A DNA stretch of 64,000 bases. Origin: Pseudoduganella rivuli. GTDB lineage: Bacteria; Pseudomonadota; Gammaproteobacteria; Burkholderiales; Burkholderiaceae_D. Position 1 is the stretch's first letter. The number at the start of each line of letters is the position of its first letter. The notes under the pieces are model-generated. The model ran no database searches and had not been told where the DNA came from. It saw nothing but the letters and a program-made list of their open reading frames with translations. A program made the translations under genes and the position numbers. The DNA lies in contig NZ_WKJJ01000003.1 in NCBI RefSeq assembly GCF_009674485.1, positions 124,001 to 188,000 on the forward strand, in the 5' to 3' direction. Positions 26,352 through 34,466 of this stretch are shown in pieces.

Positions 26352-27512
26352 TCAGCGGGGCTTGGCGGCTTTGGCCGCGCTGCCTGCAGGGGCCGGCGCA
26401 GGCGCCGCCGCCACGTTCACCAGGTCGCCGTCATTGAGGAAGCCCGCGCCGCTGACCACCACGGACGATGAACTATCCAGACCGGAGACCACTTCCACCT
26501 GTTCGCCGATGCGGCGCCCAGCCTGTACCTTCACGCGCGACACCTTCTTGTCCGGGTTCACGCGGAACACATAGCTGAAGCCGTCGCGCACCACCACCGC
26601 CTGCTGCGGCAGGGTCAGCGCTTCGCTGGCGCCCAGTTCGAACCGGCCGCTGGCAAACATGCCGGCCTTGAAGGCGTTGGCATCCCTGCCTTTCGCCGCC
26701 GGCAAGTCCACGTACACCAGCGCAAAGCGGTTTTGCGGATCGATGGTCGGCGCCACGGTGCGCACCTTGCCCGTCAATTCGGCGCCGTTCGGGGCTTTCA
26801 CCACGGCGGTGGCGCCGGGGCGGATCTTTGGCAGGTCGGCCGCCGTGACTTCGGCGCGCCATTCCAGGCGGCCCTGGCGGATCATGCGGAACAATTCCGT
26901 GCCGGGGCCGGCCACGGCGCCCACGGTCGCCATGCGGGCGGAAATCACGCCGCTGTCGGGCGCCGTCACTTGCGTGTATTTCAGCCGCAACTGCTGGCTG
27001 GCCACGACGGCCTTGGCCGACGCCACGCGCGCCTTGGCCATTTGTTCGCCCGTCAGGTACTGGCTGATTTGCTGGGCCGACAGCGCGCCGGACGTATCGA
27101 GCGCGCGGGCGCGCTGGGCGTTGGCGATCGCTTCGGCCGCATTGGCTTCCGCTTCCATCAGCGCGGCTTTCGCCTGCGCCAGGTCGGCGTTCACGGAGTC
27201 GCTGGAGAACGTGGCCAGCACGTCGCCCTTGTCGACGACGTCGCCCACGTTGACTTTCACTTCCACCAGGCGCAGGCCGTTCGATTCGCTGCCGATCGAC
27301 GCTTCCTGCCACGCGGTGACGTTGCCGTTGGCGCCGATGGTGATCGGCAGGCGGCTGGTGGAGGGTTTCGCGGTGGTGACGGTCAGCGCGGCTTTAGGAG
27401 CGGCGGCGGCCTTGTCGTCGGCCTGGGCCGAAGGAGCGATTGCAGCGTGCAGCGCAAAGGCGGTGGCCATCAGCACCAGTAAGGGACGGAGACGGGTTTG
27501 CAGGGATTTCAT
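26352..27512 (-). CDS. RND efflux periplasmic adaptor (membrane fusion protein)
   Basis: A 386-residue adaptor with a signal peptide (MKSLQTRLRPLLVLMATAFALHAAIAPSAQA), lipoyl-like half-motifs (SNGLRLVEVKVNVGDVVDKGDVLATFSSDSV; YTQVTAPDSGVISARMATVGAVAGPGTELFRMIRQGRLEW) around an alpha-hairpin, and the beta-barrel and membrane-proximal domain ending VVSGAGFLNDGDLV. There is no lipobox Cys. It is translated between the outer membrane factor and the RND pump of the same operon. Confidence 0.93.
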   Translation of the reverse strand: MKSLQTRLRPLLVLMATAFALHAAIAPSAQADDKAAAAPKAALTVTTAKPSTSRLPITIGANGNVTAWQEASIGSESNGLRLVEVKVNVGDVVDKGDVLATFSSDSVNADLAQAKAALMEAEANAAEAIANAQRARALDTSGALSAQQISQYLTGEQMAKARVASAKAVVASQQLRLKYTQVTAPDSGVISARMATVGAVAGPGTELFRMIRQGRLEWRAEVTAADLPKIRPGATAVVKAPNGAELTGKVRTVAPTIDPQNRFALVYVDLPAAKGRDANAFKAGMFASGRFELGASEALTLPQQAVVVRDGFSYVFRVNPDKKVSRVKVQAGRRIGEQVEVVSGLDSSSSVVVSGAGFLNDGDLVNVAAAPAPAPAGSAAKAAKPR

Positions 27513-27526
27513 AGTGGTCGGTTCCG

Positions 27527-29026
27527 TTATCGGTTATTCGCGGTGGCGTTTGCGGTGTTGGTGACGTCGGCGGGATTCCAGCCGCCGCCGGCCGCGCGGT
27601 ACAGCGCGACCCAGGCCGCGCTGCGTTCCTGCTGCAGCGCGATCACCGTGTTTTCAGCGGCCAGGCGCATGCGGCGTGCATCTTCCAGTTCCAGCAGGCT
27701 GGCCATGCCATTCTTGTAGCGGTCTTCGGTGGCGGTGAACGCGGCGCGGTAGCCCGCCAGCGCGGTTTGCGCATCGGCGGCGCGTTCGCTGGTGGCGTTC
27801 AGCGTCACCAGCGCCTGTTCCACTTCGCGCACGGCGTTGCGGATGGTGGCGCGGTAGGCGACGACGGTGGCGTCATAGCGCGCCTGCGCGGCATCGACGT
27901 TGGCGTGGCGGCGGCCGGCGTCGAACACGGGCAATTGCAGCGCCAGCGGACCCACGGTCCACGTATCGAGTTGCGTATTCTGGCCGCCGGTGCGGAAATT
28001 CGCCGCGCCGACGGAGCCGGACAGCGACAGGCGCGGATAGCGTTGCGCCTGCTCGCCGCCGACGTCGTAGCTGGCGGCCGCCACGTCGCGCTCCGCGCTG
28101 TAGACGTCGGGGCGCTGGCTCAGCACCTGGGCCGGCAGCGACGCGATGGCAATGGCGGGACCTGCGTTGGAAGACGGCGCCGCGGCCGGCGGCGCGATGC
28201 TGGCGGCCGCGTACGCGGTCGCTGCGCCGGCGGCCAGCCGGCTGCGCAATTCCGGTTCCGGGACGGCGGTCAGCGCGGACAACCCCTTGACGGCAATGTC
28301 GCACGTGGCCCGCTGCGCCGTGGCGCGGTTGCGGCCATCGGCGGCGCTGGCGCGCGCCATGGCGGCATCGGCGGGCGACACGAATCCCGCCTTGGAACTG
28401 AGCTCCGTCAGGCGCGCCGTATGGGCGCGCGATCCCGCATCCTGCAGGGCGACGGTTTGCATTTGTTCGCAGGCGCGCAAGCCGTAGTACTGGTTGGCGG
28501 TTTCCGCCGCCACCGACACGCGCGCCTCGTGCCAGCCCGCATGGGCGCCTTCCAGGCGCGCCTGCGCGGCGTTACGGGCCGAGCGCCTGGCGCCGAACAC
28601 GTCGATTTCCCACGATGCCTGGAACGCGCCCTGCACCGTGGTACCGGTCGGGATGGACGACTGCTGGCTCATGCGCTGTGCGCTGGCCGCAAAGTCGACA
28701 TTCGGGACCAGCGCGGAACCGGCGGCCACGCGGTCGGCGCGCGATTGCGCGATGCGGGCGGATGCCTGGGCCAGCGTCGGGCTGGCCGCCTGCGCCGCTT
28801 CGACCAGCTGCGCCAGCAGCGGGTCGCCCTGGTTGCGCCACCACTGGTTGAGGTCCGTGACGTCGCCGTTGTGGGGCAGGGCCGCTTGCCATTGCGCGGG
28901 AATGGGCGCATCGACCTTGGCCGGGGGCGCGGTCAGCGCGCAGCCAGTCAGTGCCAATGCAGCGGCGGCTGCCAGTGCCAGCGTGGTACGCCGGGCCGGC
29001 GCCGCCGCAGGATGGGTTGAATTCAT
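27527..29026 (-). CDS. Outer membrane efflux lipoprotein of the RND system
   Basis: A 499-residue OprM/NodT-family channel with lipoprotein signal (LALTGC) and family motifs ASWEIDVFGARRSARNAAQARLEGA, LSQRPDVYSAERDVAAASYDVG and EDRYKNGMASLLELEDARRMRLAAENT. Its start codon overlaps the stop of the TetR gene by one base and it lies 14 bp before the adaptor gene, so all are read from the promoter upstream of TetR. It is a second, distinct outer membrane factor from the one at 21248-22636. Confidence 0.93.
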   Translation of the reverse strand: MNSTHPAAAPARRTTLALAAAAALALTGCALTAPPAKVDAPIPAQWQAALPHNGDVTDLNQWWRNQGDPLLAQLVEAAQAASPTLAQASARIAQSRADRVAAGSALVPNVDFAASAQRMSQQSSIPTGTTVQGAFQASWEIDVFGARRSARNAAQARLEGAHAGWHEARVSVAAETANQYYGLRACEQMQTVALQDAGSRAHTARLTELSSKAGFVSPADAAMARASAADGRNRATAQRATCDIAVKGLSALTAVPEPELRSRLAAGAATAYAAASIAPPAAAPSSNAGPAIAIASLPAQVLSQRPDVYSAERDVAAASYDVGGEQAQRYPRLSLSGSVGAANFRTGGQNTQLDTWTVGPLALQLPVFDAGRRHANVDAAQARYDATVVAYRATIRNAVREVEQALVTLNATSERAADAQTALAGYRAAFTATEDRYKNGMASLLELEDARRMRLAAENTVIALQQERSAAWVALYRAAGGGWNPADVTNTANATANNR

Positions 29027-29691
29027 CAGGATTCCTTTTTACGTATACGTGCTTCGGCCTCGATCATCGCTTCGGCAAAACCGGTGAACCGTTCGATCCA
29101 CGGGCCGATCGCATCCGGCCCGTTCAGCAGTTGCGGCGTGATCGTGCTGACCACGTCGCTGCCTACCATCAGCAGCAGCGCCTGGGACGCGACGCAGAAG
29201 GTCAGGCGGTGGATTTCGTCATCCGGCTCGGCCAGGCCGAGATGGCGGCAAATGATGCGCGCCATCGCTTCATGTTCGGGACGGATGTTGTTTTCGATTT
29301 CATTGGCCCACAGCCCGGTCGGTTCCAGCATTTCACGGAACCACAGGCGGTTGCACAACTGCGAAATGTCGCCTTCGCGCAGGGGCGCCAGCATCTGGCT
29401 GAAAAAGATTTCCAGCGACTGGCGCAACGTGAGGTGGGGTTGGTCGTACGAAGCGATGTTCTGGTGCGGGTCCAGCGACATGGCGGCAAAAGCGGCCCGA
29501 TACAGGCCGGCCTTGTCACCGAAGTAATAACTGATCGCGGCCACATTGGCGCCCGCCGCCAGGGCAATTTCGCGGGTGGAGGCTTTGGCGTAACCCTGTT
29601 CGGCAAACAGGCGCATCGCGGCCAGCAACAGCCGCTCGCGCGATTGTTCGCCGTCGGAGCGCGATTTCTTGACTTTGTTTCGGTCGTTCAT
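29026..29691 (-). CDS. TetR regulator, CecR-like (DUF1956 C-terminal domain)
   Basis: A 221-residue repressor: N-terminal helix-turn-helix (SRERLLLAAMRLFAEQGYAKASTREIALAAGANVAAISYYFGDKAGLYRAAF) followed by a ligand domain of the CecR/YbiH type (NIRPEHEAMARIICRHLGL). ATG 29691 is used; a TTG 18 bases upstream has no better ribosome site. It is the first gene of the RND operon and probably represses its own operon through the palindrome at 29731-29746. CecR relatives control drug-efflux genes. Confidence 0.88.
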   Translation of the reverse strand: MNDRNKVKKSRSDGEQSRERLLLAAMRLFAEQGYAKASTREIALAAGANVAAISYYFGDKAGLYRAAFAAMSLDPHQNIASYDQPHLTLRQSLEIFFSQMLAPLREGDISQLCNRLWFREMLEPTGLWANEIENNIRPEHEAMARIICRHLGLAEPDDEIHRLTFCVASQALLLMVGSDVVSTITPQLLNGPDAIGPWIERFTGFAEAMIEAEARIRKKES

Positions 29692-29720
29692 CTTGACATT
29701 TAACCACAAGATTCAAACGA

Positions 29721-29746
29721 TTGATATAAGTCAAACGATCGTTTGA
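29721..29746. promoter_or_regulatory. TetR operator palindrome with adjacent FNR-like half-matched box
   Basis: TCAAACGATCGTTTGA (29731-29746) is a perfect 16-bp palindrome in the gap between the divergent TetR and DUF1800 genes. A second TCAAACGA lies 18 bp to the left (29713-29720). An FNR-like TTGATATAAGTCAA overlaps at 29721-29734. Position and symmetry fit autoregulation of the efflux operon. Confidence 0.6.
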
Positions 29747-29876
29747 TTAAATATTCATTCGAACGTAACATTTGCTTACGATCTAAACATGGCAGAGGCG
29801 GAAAGGGCAGGTGACGGCGGCTACACTGGCAGCTGGATGACCTGACAATGTTATTGCGACACCATGGAGGGCAAAG

Positions 29877-31337
29877 ATGCGAGCATGGCGCAAGTTGTTA
29901 CTCTTATTCTGGTTTGCGGCGGGCGCGGTGCTGGCCGAAGCGCCGGAACCGCAGGACCCGCCGGAGGCCACGCAGGAGGCTGGAGGGGAGGCCGCGCAGG
30001 AAGCGCGGGCCGCGGCGCTGCATGTGCTGAACCGGCTGGCTTACGGCCCCGCGCCCGGCGATATCGACCTGGTTGTCCGCATGGGACCGCAGCGCTGGAT
30101 CGCCCGGCAATTGCAGCCGGAATCGCTGCCGCTGCCGGAAGCGTTGTCGGCCAGGCTGGCGGCGCTGGCCACCGTGCAGATGCCGGCCGGCGCCGTGCTG
30201 GGGCAATTCCAGGCCGCGCAGCAAGCGGTGCGTGGCGAGGAGGAGGGCGCGAAGGAACAGCGGCGCGCCGTGCTGGCCCGCATCGCGAAGGAAACCGCCG
30301 AGGCGCGCCTGCTGCGCGCCGTCGCCAGCCCCCGCCAGCTGGAAGAAGTCATGGTGGATTTCTGGTTCAACCACTTCAATGTCTTCGCTGGCAAGGGCCA
30401 GGACCGGGCGCTGGTGGCCAGCTACGAGCGCGACGCCATCCGCCCTTACGCGATGGGCAATTTCCGGGCGTTGCTGGGCGCCACGGCCAGGCATCCGGCG
30501 ATGCTGTTTTATCTGGATAACTGGGTCTCGAAAGCCGGCGGCCTGAATGAAAACTATGCGCGCGAATTGATGGAACTGCACACCCTGGGTGTCGACGGCG
30601 GCTATACGCAGCGCGACGTCACCGAGCTGGCGCGCATGCTGACGGGATGGACTTATGCGCCGCGCCGCCTGGTCGACGGCAATGAAACGTTTTATTTCGA
30701 CGCGCGGCGGCACGACAACAAGGTCAAGCAGTGGCTGGGCCGCACGGTGACGGCTGCGGGCCAGGCGGAAGGCGAGATGGCGCTCGACGTGCTGGCCGCC
30801 CATCCCGCCACCGCGCACCACATCGCGTACAAGCTGGCCCAGTATTTCGTCCAGGACCAGCCGCCGGCGGCGCTGGTGGAGCGGCTGGCGCAGCGCTTCA
30901 CGGACACGGACGGTGATATCCGCGCCGTGCTGCAAACCCTGTTTGCCAGCAGTGAATTCATGGCGCCTGACGTGCGCGGCGCGAAATTCAAGACGCCTTA
31001 CCAGTACGTGGTGTCGGCCTTGCGCGCGGCCGGGGCGCCGTTGGCGCCGGACAGTGCGAAAGCGGCGCTGTCCGTCCTGAACCGCATGGGCATGCCGCTG
31101 TACGGCTGTCAGACTCCGGATGGCTACAAGAATACCCGGCAGGCGTGGCTCAATCCCGACGCGCTGGCGCTGCGCATCGGCTATGCGGTCTTGCTGGGCA
31201 AGGATGCCGACGCGGCGGCGCTGTACACGGCATTGGGGCCGGCCATTACGCCGGCCACGTGGCGTACGGTCGACACGGGCGCGCCCCGGGTGCAGGCGGC
31301 GCTGTTGCTGGGCAGTCCCGACTTTATGGAGCGGTGA
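29877..31337 (+). CDS. DUF1800 family exported protein
   Basis: A 486-residue protein with a signal peptide (ending AGAVLAEA) and the DUF1800 core (LNRLAYGPAPGDIDLVVRMG, EVMVDFWFNHFNVF, YLDNWVSKAGGLNENYARELMELHTLGVDGGYTQRDVTELARMLTGWTY, HPATAHHIAYKLAQYFV). The family is widespread and uncharacterised, and nearly always pairs with a DUF1501 gene, as here two bases downstream. The ribosome site is GGAGGG before ATG 29877. Role unknown; such pairs are exported and often lie near cell-surface genes. Confidence 0.9.
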   Translation: MRAWRKLLLLFWFAAGAVLAEAPEPQDPPEATQEAGGEAAQEARAAALHVLNRLAYGPAPGDIDLVVRMGPQRWIARQLQPESLPLPEALSARLAALATVQMPAGAVLGQFQAAQQAVRGEEEGAKEQRRAVLARIAKETAEARLLRAVASPRQLEEVMVDFWFNHFNVFAGKGQDRALVASYERDAIRPYAMGNFRALLGATARHPAMLFYLDNWVSKAGGLNENYARELMELHTLGVDGGYTQRDVTELARMLTGWTYAPRRLVDGNETFYFDARRHDNKVKQWLGRTVTAAGQAEGEMALDVLAAHPATAHHIAYKLAQYFVQDQPPAALVERLAQRFTDTDGDIRAVLQTLFASSEFMAPDVRGAKFKTPYQYVVSALRAAGAPLAPDSAKAALSVLNRMGMPLYGCQTPDGYKNTRQAWLNPDALALRIGYAVLLGKDADAAALYTALGPAITPATWRTVDTGAPRVQAALLLGSPDFMER

Positions 31338-31339
31338 TC

Positions 31340-32683
31340 ATGGAACGACGCGATTTTTTGACGCTGCTGGCGGCCGGTGCGGGCAGCATGGCGCCGCTGG
31401 GGCATGCCGCCTGGGCCGCCACCGCACCCGCTTCGCAAGACACGCGGCGCAAGCTGGTGGTGGTCATGCTGCGCGGCGCGGCCGACGGCTTGAATATCGT
31501 GGCGCCGGTGGCCGATCCGGATTATGTCCAGGCCCGTCCCACCATCGCGCTGGCGGCGCCGGGCAAGGATGACGGCGCGCTGGACCTGGATGGCTACTTC
31601 GGCCTGCATCCGGCGCTGCAGCCGCTGATGCCGCTCTGGCGCGAACGCAAGCTGGCGTTCGTGCACGCGTGCGGTTCGCTCGACCCCACGCGTTCGCACT
31701 TCGATGCGCAGGATTACATGGAGTCCGCCACGCCGGGCATCAAGAGCACGCCGGATGGCTGGATGAACCGGCTGGCCGCGGCCTTGCCCGGGACGTCCAC
31801 GCCGACCCGCACCCTGAGCATCGGTCCCGTGTTGCCGCGCATCCTGGCCGGCGCGGCGCCGGCCGTGAACCTGGCCAGCGTGGCGTCCGCCAGCAAGGCC
31901 GGCGTACTGGAACGGCCGGCGCTGGCCAGCGGGTTTGACCGCTTGTACGAAGGCCATCCGCGCTATGGCAAAGCATATCGGGACGGGCGGGAGGCGCGCC
32001 GCGAAGTGATGGCGGCGGCGGAAGCGCAGCCGGCGATGCAGCCGATGGCGGAGCCGAATATGCAGGCTGATTTGCAGGCGACTATGCCGCCGGCGATGCA
32101 GTCAGGCGCGCAGCCCGGCATGCAACGCAACTTGCAGCAGGAAATGCTGGCGGCAAACAATGGCGCGCCGCTGCCGGCGGGCTTTCCCGACGACGCGGCG
32201 CGGCTGGCGACCCTGATGCGCAGCGACCCGAATATCCAGCTGGCGTTCTTTGCGCTGGGCGGTTGGGATACCCATGCGGGGCAGGGCGCCGGCACGGGAC
32301 AACTGGCCGGCAGGCTGTCGCCGCTGGCGCTGGGCCTGGCGCAGTTTGCCCGGCGCCTGGGGCCGATGTTCGACGACACGGTGGTGGTGGTGATGTCGGA
32401 GTTCGGCCGTACCGTGCGGGAAAACGGCAACCGCGGCACGGACCACGGGCATGGCAACGCCATGTGGGTCATGGGCGGCGGCGTGGCGGGTGGCAAAGTG
32501 CTGGGGGACTGGCGCGGCTTGTCGGATGGGGCATTGCATGAGGGGCGCGATGTACCCGTCACGACGGACTTTCGCGCCGTGCTGGCGCAGGTCGCGGAAC
32601 AGCACTTGCGGCTCGATGCGCGCCAGCTGGCGCAGGTATTTCCCGGCTTGCCAGCCGGGGCGCGGCTGGCATTGCTGGGCTGA
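31340..32683 (+). CDS. DUF1501 family protein (alkaline-phosphatase-like fold)
   Basis: A 447-residue exported protein with a minimal Tat-like start (ERRDFLTLL). DUF1501 motifs: VVVMLRGAADGLNIVAP, SHFDAQDYME, GGWDTHAGQGAGTGQLAGRL, VVVMSEFGRTVRENGNRGTDHGHGNAMWVMGGGV. The fold is related to alkaline phosphatase/sulfatase proteins, but activity is unknown. An insert at about residues 230-270 is rich in Met, Gln and Pro (QPMAEPNMQADLQ and similar), unusual for the family and possibly a metal- or partner-binding loop. The partner DUF1800 gene precedes it by two bases. Confidence 0.9.
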   Translation: MERRDFLTLLAAGAGSMAPLGHAAWAATAPASQDTRRKLVVVMLRGAADGLNIVAPVADPDYVQARPTIALAAPGKDDGALDLDGYFGLHPALQPLMPLWRERKLAFVHACGSLDPTRSHFDAQDYMESATPGIKSTPDGWMNRLAAALPGTSTPTRTLSIGPVLPRILAGAAPAVNLASVASASKAGVLERPALASGFDRLYEGHPRYGKAYRDGREARREVMAAAEAQPAMQPMAEPNMQADLQATMPPAMQSGAQPGMQRNLQQEMLAANNGAPLPAGFPDDAARLATLMRSDPNIQLAFFALGGWDTHAGQGAGTGQLAGRLSPLALGLAQFARRLGPMFDDTVVVVMSEFGRTVRENGNRGTDHGHGNAMWVMGGGVAGGKVLGDWRGLSDGALHEGRDVPVTTDFRAVLAQVAEQHLRLDARQLAQVFPGLPAGARLALLG

Positions 32684-32700
32684 GTGACGCGGAAGGGGGC

Positions 32701-33339
32701 TTAGCTGCGGCGGCGGCGCGTTGCCGCCATGGCCATCAGCGCGGCGCCAGCCAGCGCCAGCGTGCCGGGTTCCGGTACCGAGGCGGGAATTTCCGAGACG
32801 ACGAATTCCAGCCCGAAGCCATTGACGTTGGCGCCGCCCAGGTTACCCACGGAAAACGCGAGGCCCGTGTCGGCGAACCGGCCGCTCCACGCGCCCAGGA
32901 ACAACGGGCGGTAATCGTCCGCCAGGTCGGAGCTGGTGAAGACGTCCGTGCCGTTGATGGAATAGTGAATGAAGGCGTCTTCCAGGAAGAAATTTCCCAG
33001 CAGGTCAAAACCGTCTCCGTCGATGCCGATGCCGGTGTCGCCTGCTTCACCCGGGATCGGGAACAGGTCGCCCGTGGCGCTGACGTTCACGAAAATGCGG
33101 TGCAAGCCGCCGCCCAGGTCGGTTTCCGTTTCATTGACGAACAGCGTTTCGCCGGCCCGGGTAAAGAGTTCCGTTACGCCGTCATAGGTATTGGTCATGT
33201 GCTGCGTATTGCCACTATTTTCGCCGCTGATATAGACAGAATAATTTGAGCCGGATGCGACGACTGGCGCCGCATGCGCCGTGCCACCTAGCCATCCCGC
33301 CAGCGCGAGACATCCCGCCGCAACCATGGTCTTGTTCAT
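32701..33339 (-). CDS. PEP-CTERM sorting domain protein
   Basis: A 212-residue secreted protein with a signal peptide (ending GTAHA). The C-terminal sorting tag consists of VPEPGTLALAG, a hydrophobic run and an RRRRS end. Exosortase recognises such tags and processes the protein for delivery to the surface of EPS-producing Gram-negatives. The body is a Gly/Asp/Thr-rich beta-type sequence with no recognised domain. AGGAG precedes ATG 33339. It is convergent with DUF1501; its AT-rich upstream region (33340-33480) contains no gene. Confidence 0.92.
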   Translation of the reverse strand: MNKTMVAAGCLALAGWLGGTAHAAPVVASGSNYSVYISGENSGNTQHMTNTYDGVTELFTRAGETLFVNETETDLGGGLHRIFVNVSATGDLFPIPGEAGDTGIGIDGDGFDLLGNFFLEDAFIHYSINGTDVFTSSDLADDYRPLFLGAWSGRFADTGLAFSVGNLGGANVNGFGLEFVVSEIPASVPEPGTLALAGAALMAMAATRRRRS

Positions 33340-33483
33340 GTTTTTCTCCTGGGTATTTTTTTGCAGAGACTTGCAATAATGAAAAGCAAATTTTATACCA
33401 TTTAACTAAAAATGATACATATCAATCAACTAGCTTTTTGGAAATATTTTTCTAGAGGAAACATGTAAAGCTTTGCGACAGGC

Positions 33484-33511
33484 AAAAAAATGCCCGCATC
33501 GAGGTGCGGGC
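33484..33511 (-). terminator. Rho-independent terminator of the two-component operon
   Basis: On the minus strand GCCCGCA, a six-base loop and TGCGGGC (33492-33511) are followed by a run of seven T, about 130 nt after the stop of the receiver gene at 33639. Nothing else is apparent between 33340 and 33638 except a near-FNR box ATGATACATATCAA at 33412-33425. Confidence 0.8.
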
Positions 33512-33638
33512 GAATCCAATGTTCCGGGAACGTTTGGAGGAGACAGGTTCAATATAGGAACGCCGGTGGTGCATTGCAATACCGTAGAACTACGATATTT
33601 TCAATTGCTCACGCGTTTGAGTGGTCGGGTCAGACTGG

Positions 33639-34442
33639 TCAGGTTGACCGAACGGGCAGCGCGGCGTCCAGCGCGGCGGCCAGTTGTTGTGGCTCGAGCG
33701 GGTGGGCCAGCAGGACGGGAGCGGGATGGCGGGCGGCAATCGCGGGCGAGATGGCATCACTGTCGGCAGCGCGGATGGCCACCATGGGCAACGTGGGCCA
33801 ATGACGCGCTGCCGCATCCAGCAAGGCGTTCGCGTGGTCCTCGGGACCGTCCAGGTCGCACAGCAGCAAATCAAAAGACTGGCCGGCGCAGGCATCGGCC
33901 TGCGCCGCGGTGGCAGCGGTGGTGATGCTGTAGCCGAGGTGGCCGGCGATGCTGGCGGCCAGGCCGCAATTGTCGGGCGCCGCATCGAGCAAGAGCAGAC
34001 GGCGTGCGCCGGGCAAGGTTGCGGCATCGTCCTGGACGGCCGCGCCGTCATGGCTGTCGGGCGCCACGCCGCGCTGGTGCGGCGCCAGCCATGCTTCCAG
34101 CGACGGAATCAGGGCGTCCGGTTCCAGCGACTTCGGTAAATGGCCGTCGAAACCCGCGGCGCGCAGCGCTTCCCCGCCATCGGACACGGGCAGCGCGCTG
34201 GCCGCGAGCACGGGAATGGCGCGTGTGCGTGGATCGCCTTTCAGGCTGCGCACCACGCCATAGCCATCGAGGCGCGGCAGATGCAAGTCGCACACGATCA
34301 AGTCGGGCAAGGCGTCGCGCGCCAGCTCTACGCCTTCCACGCCGTCATAGGCGCACAGCGGCTGGTGGCCGAACGCGGACAACAGGTAAGCCAGCAAATC
34401 CATGTTCGGCTGGTTGTCTTCGATGATGAGCACGCGCGCCAT
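33639..34442 (-). CDS. Response regulator with two receiver domains
   Basis: A 267-residue protein of two REC domains and no output domain. The first is complete (IIEDNQPN acidic pair, phospho-acceptor in LIVCDLHLPRLDGYG, Lys in GHLPKSLEP). The second keeps an Asp (LLLCDLDGPED) but lacks the acidic pocket and has His-Pro where Lys-Pro is expected (LLAHPLEPQQ), so it is probably not phosphorylated. AGGAG precedes ATG 34442. It lies 24 bp after the hybrid kinase, its likely partner. Confidence 0.88.
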   Translation of the reverse strand: MARVLIIEDNQPNMDLLAYLLSAFGHQPLCAYDGVEGVELARDALPDLIVCDLHLPRLDGYGVVRSLKGDPRTRAIPVLAASALPVSDGGEALRAAGFDGHLPKSLEPDALIPSLEAWLAPHQRGVAPDSHDGAAVQDDAATLPGARRLLLLDAAPDNCGLAASIAGHLGYSITTAATAAQADACAGQSFDLLLCDLDGPEDHANALLDAAARHWPTLPMVAIRAADSDAISPAIAARHPAPVLLAHPLEPQQLAAALDAALPVRST

Positions 34443-34466
34443 GCCAGCTCCTGCCAGTTTGCCGGG

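Noticed and set aside
33454..33468. A GAGGAAAC ribosome site followed by ATG TAA (start-stop)
   Set aside because: A one-codon frame could be a chance match in AT-rich DNA; nothing nearby on the plus strand would use it.
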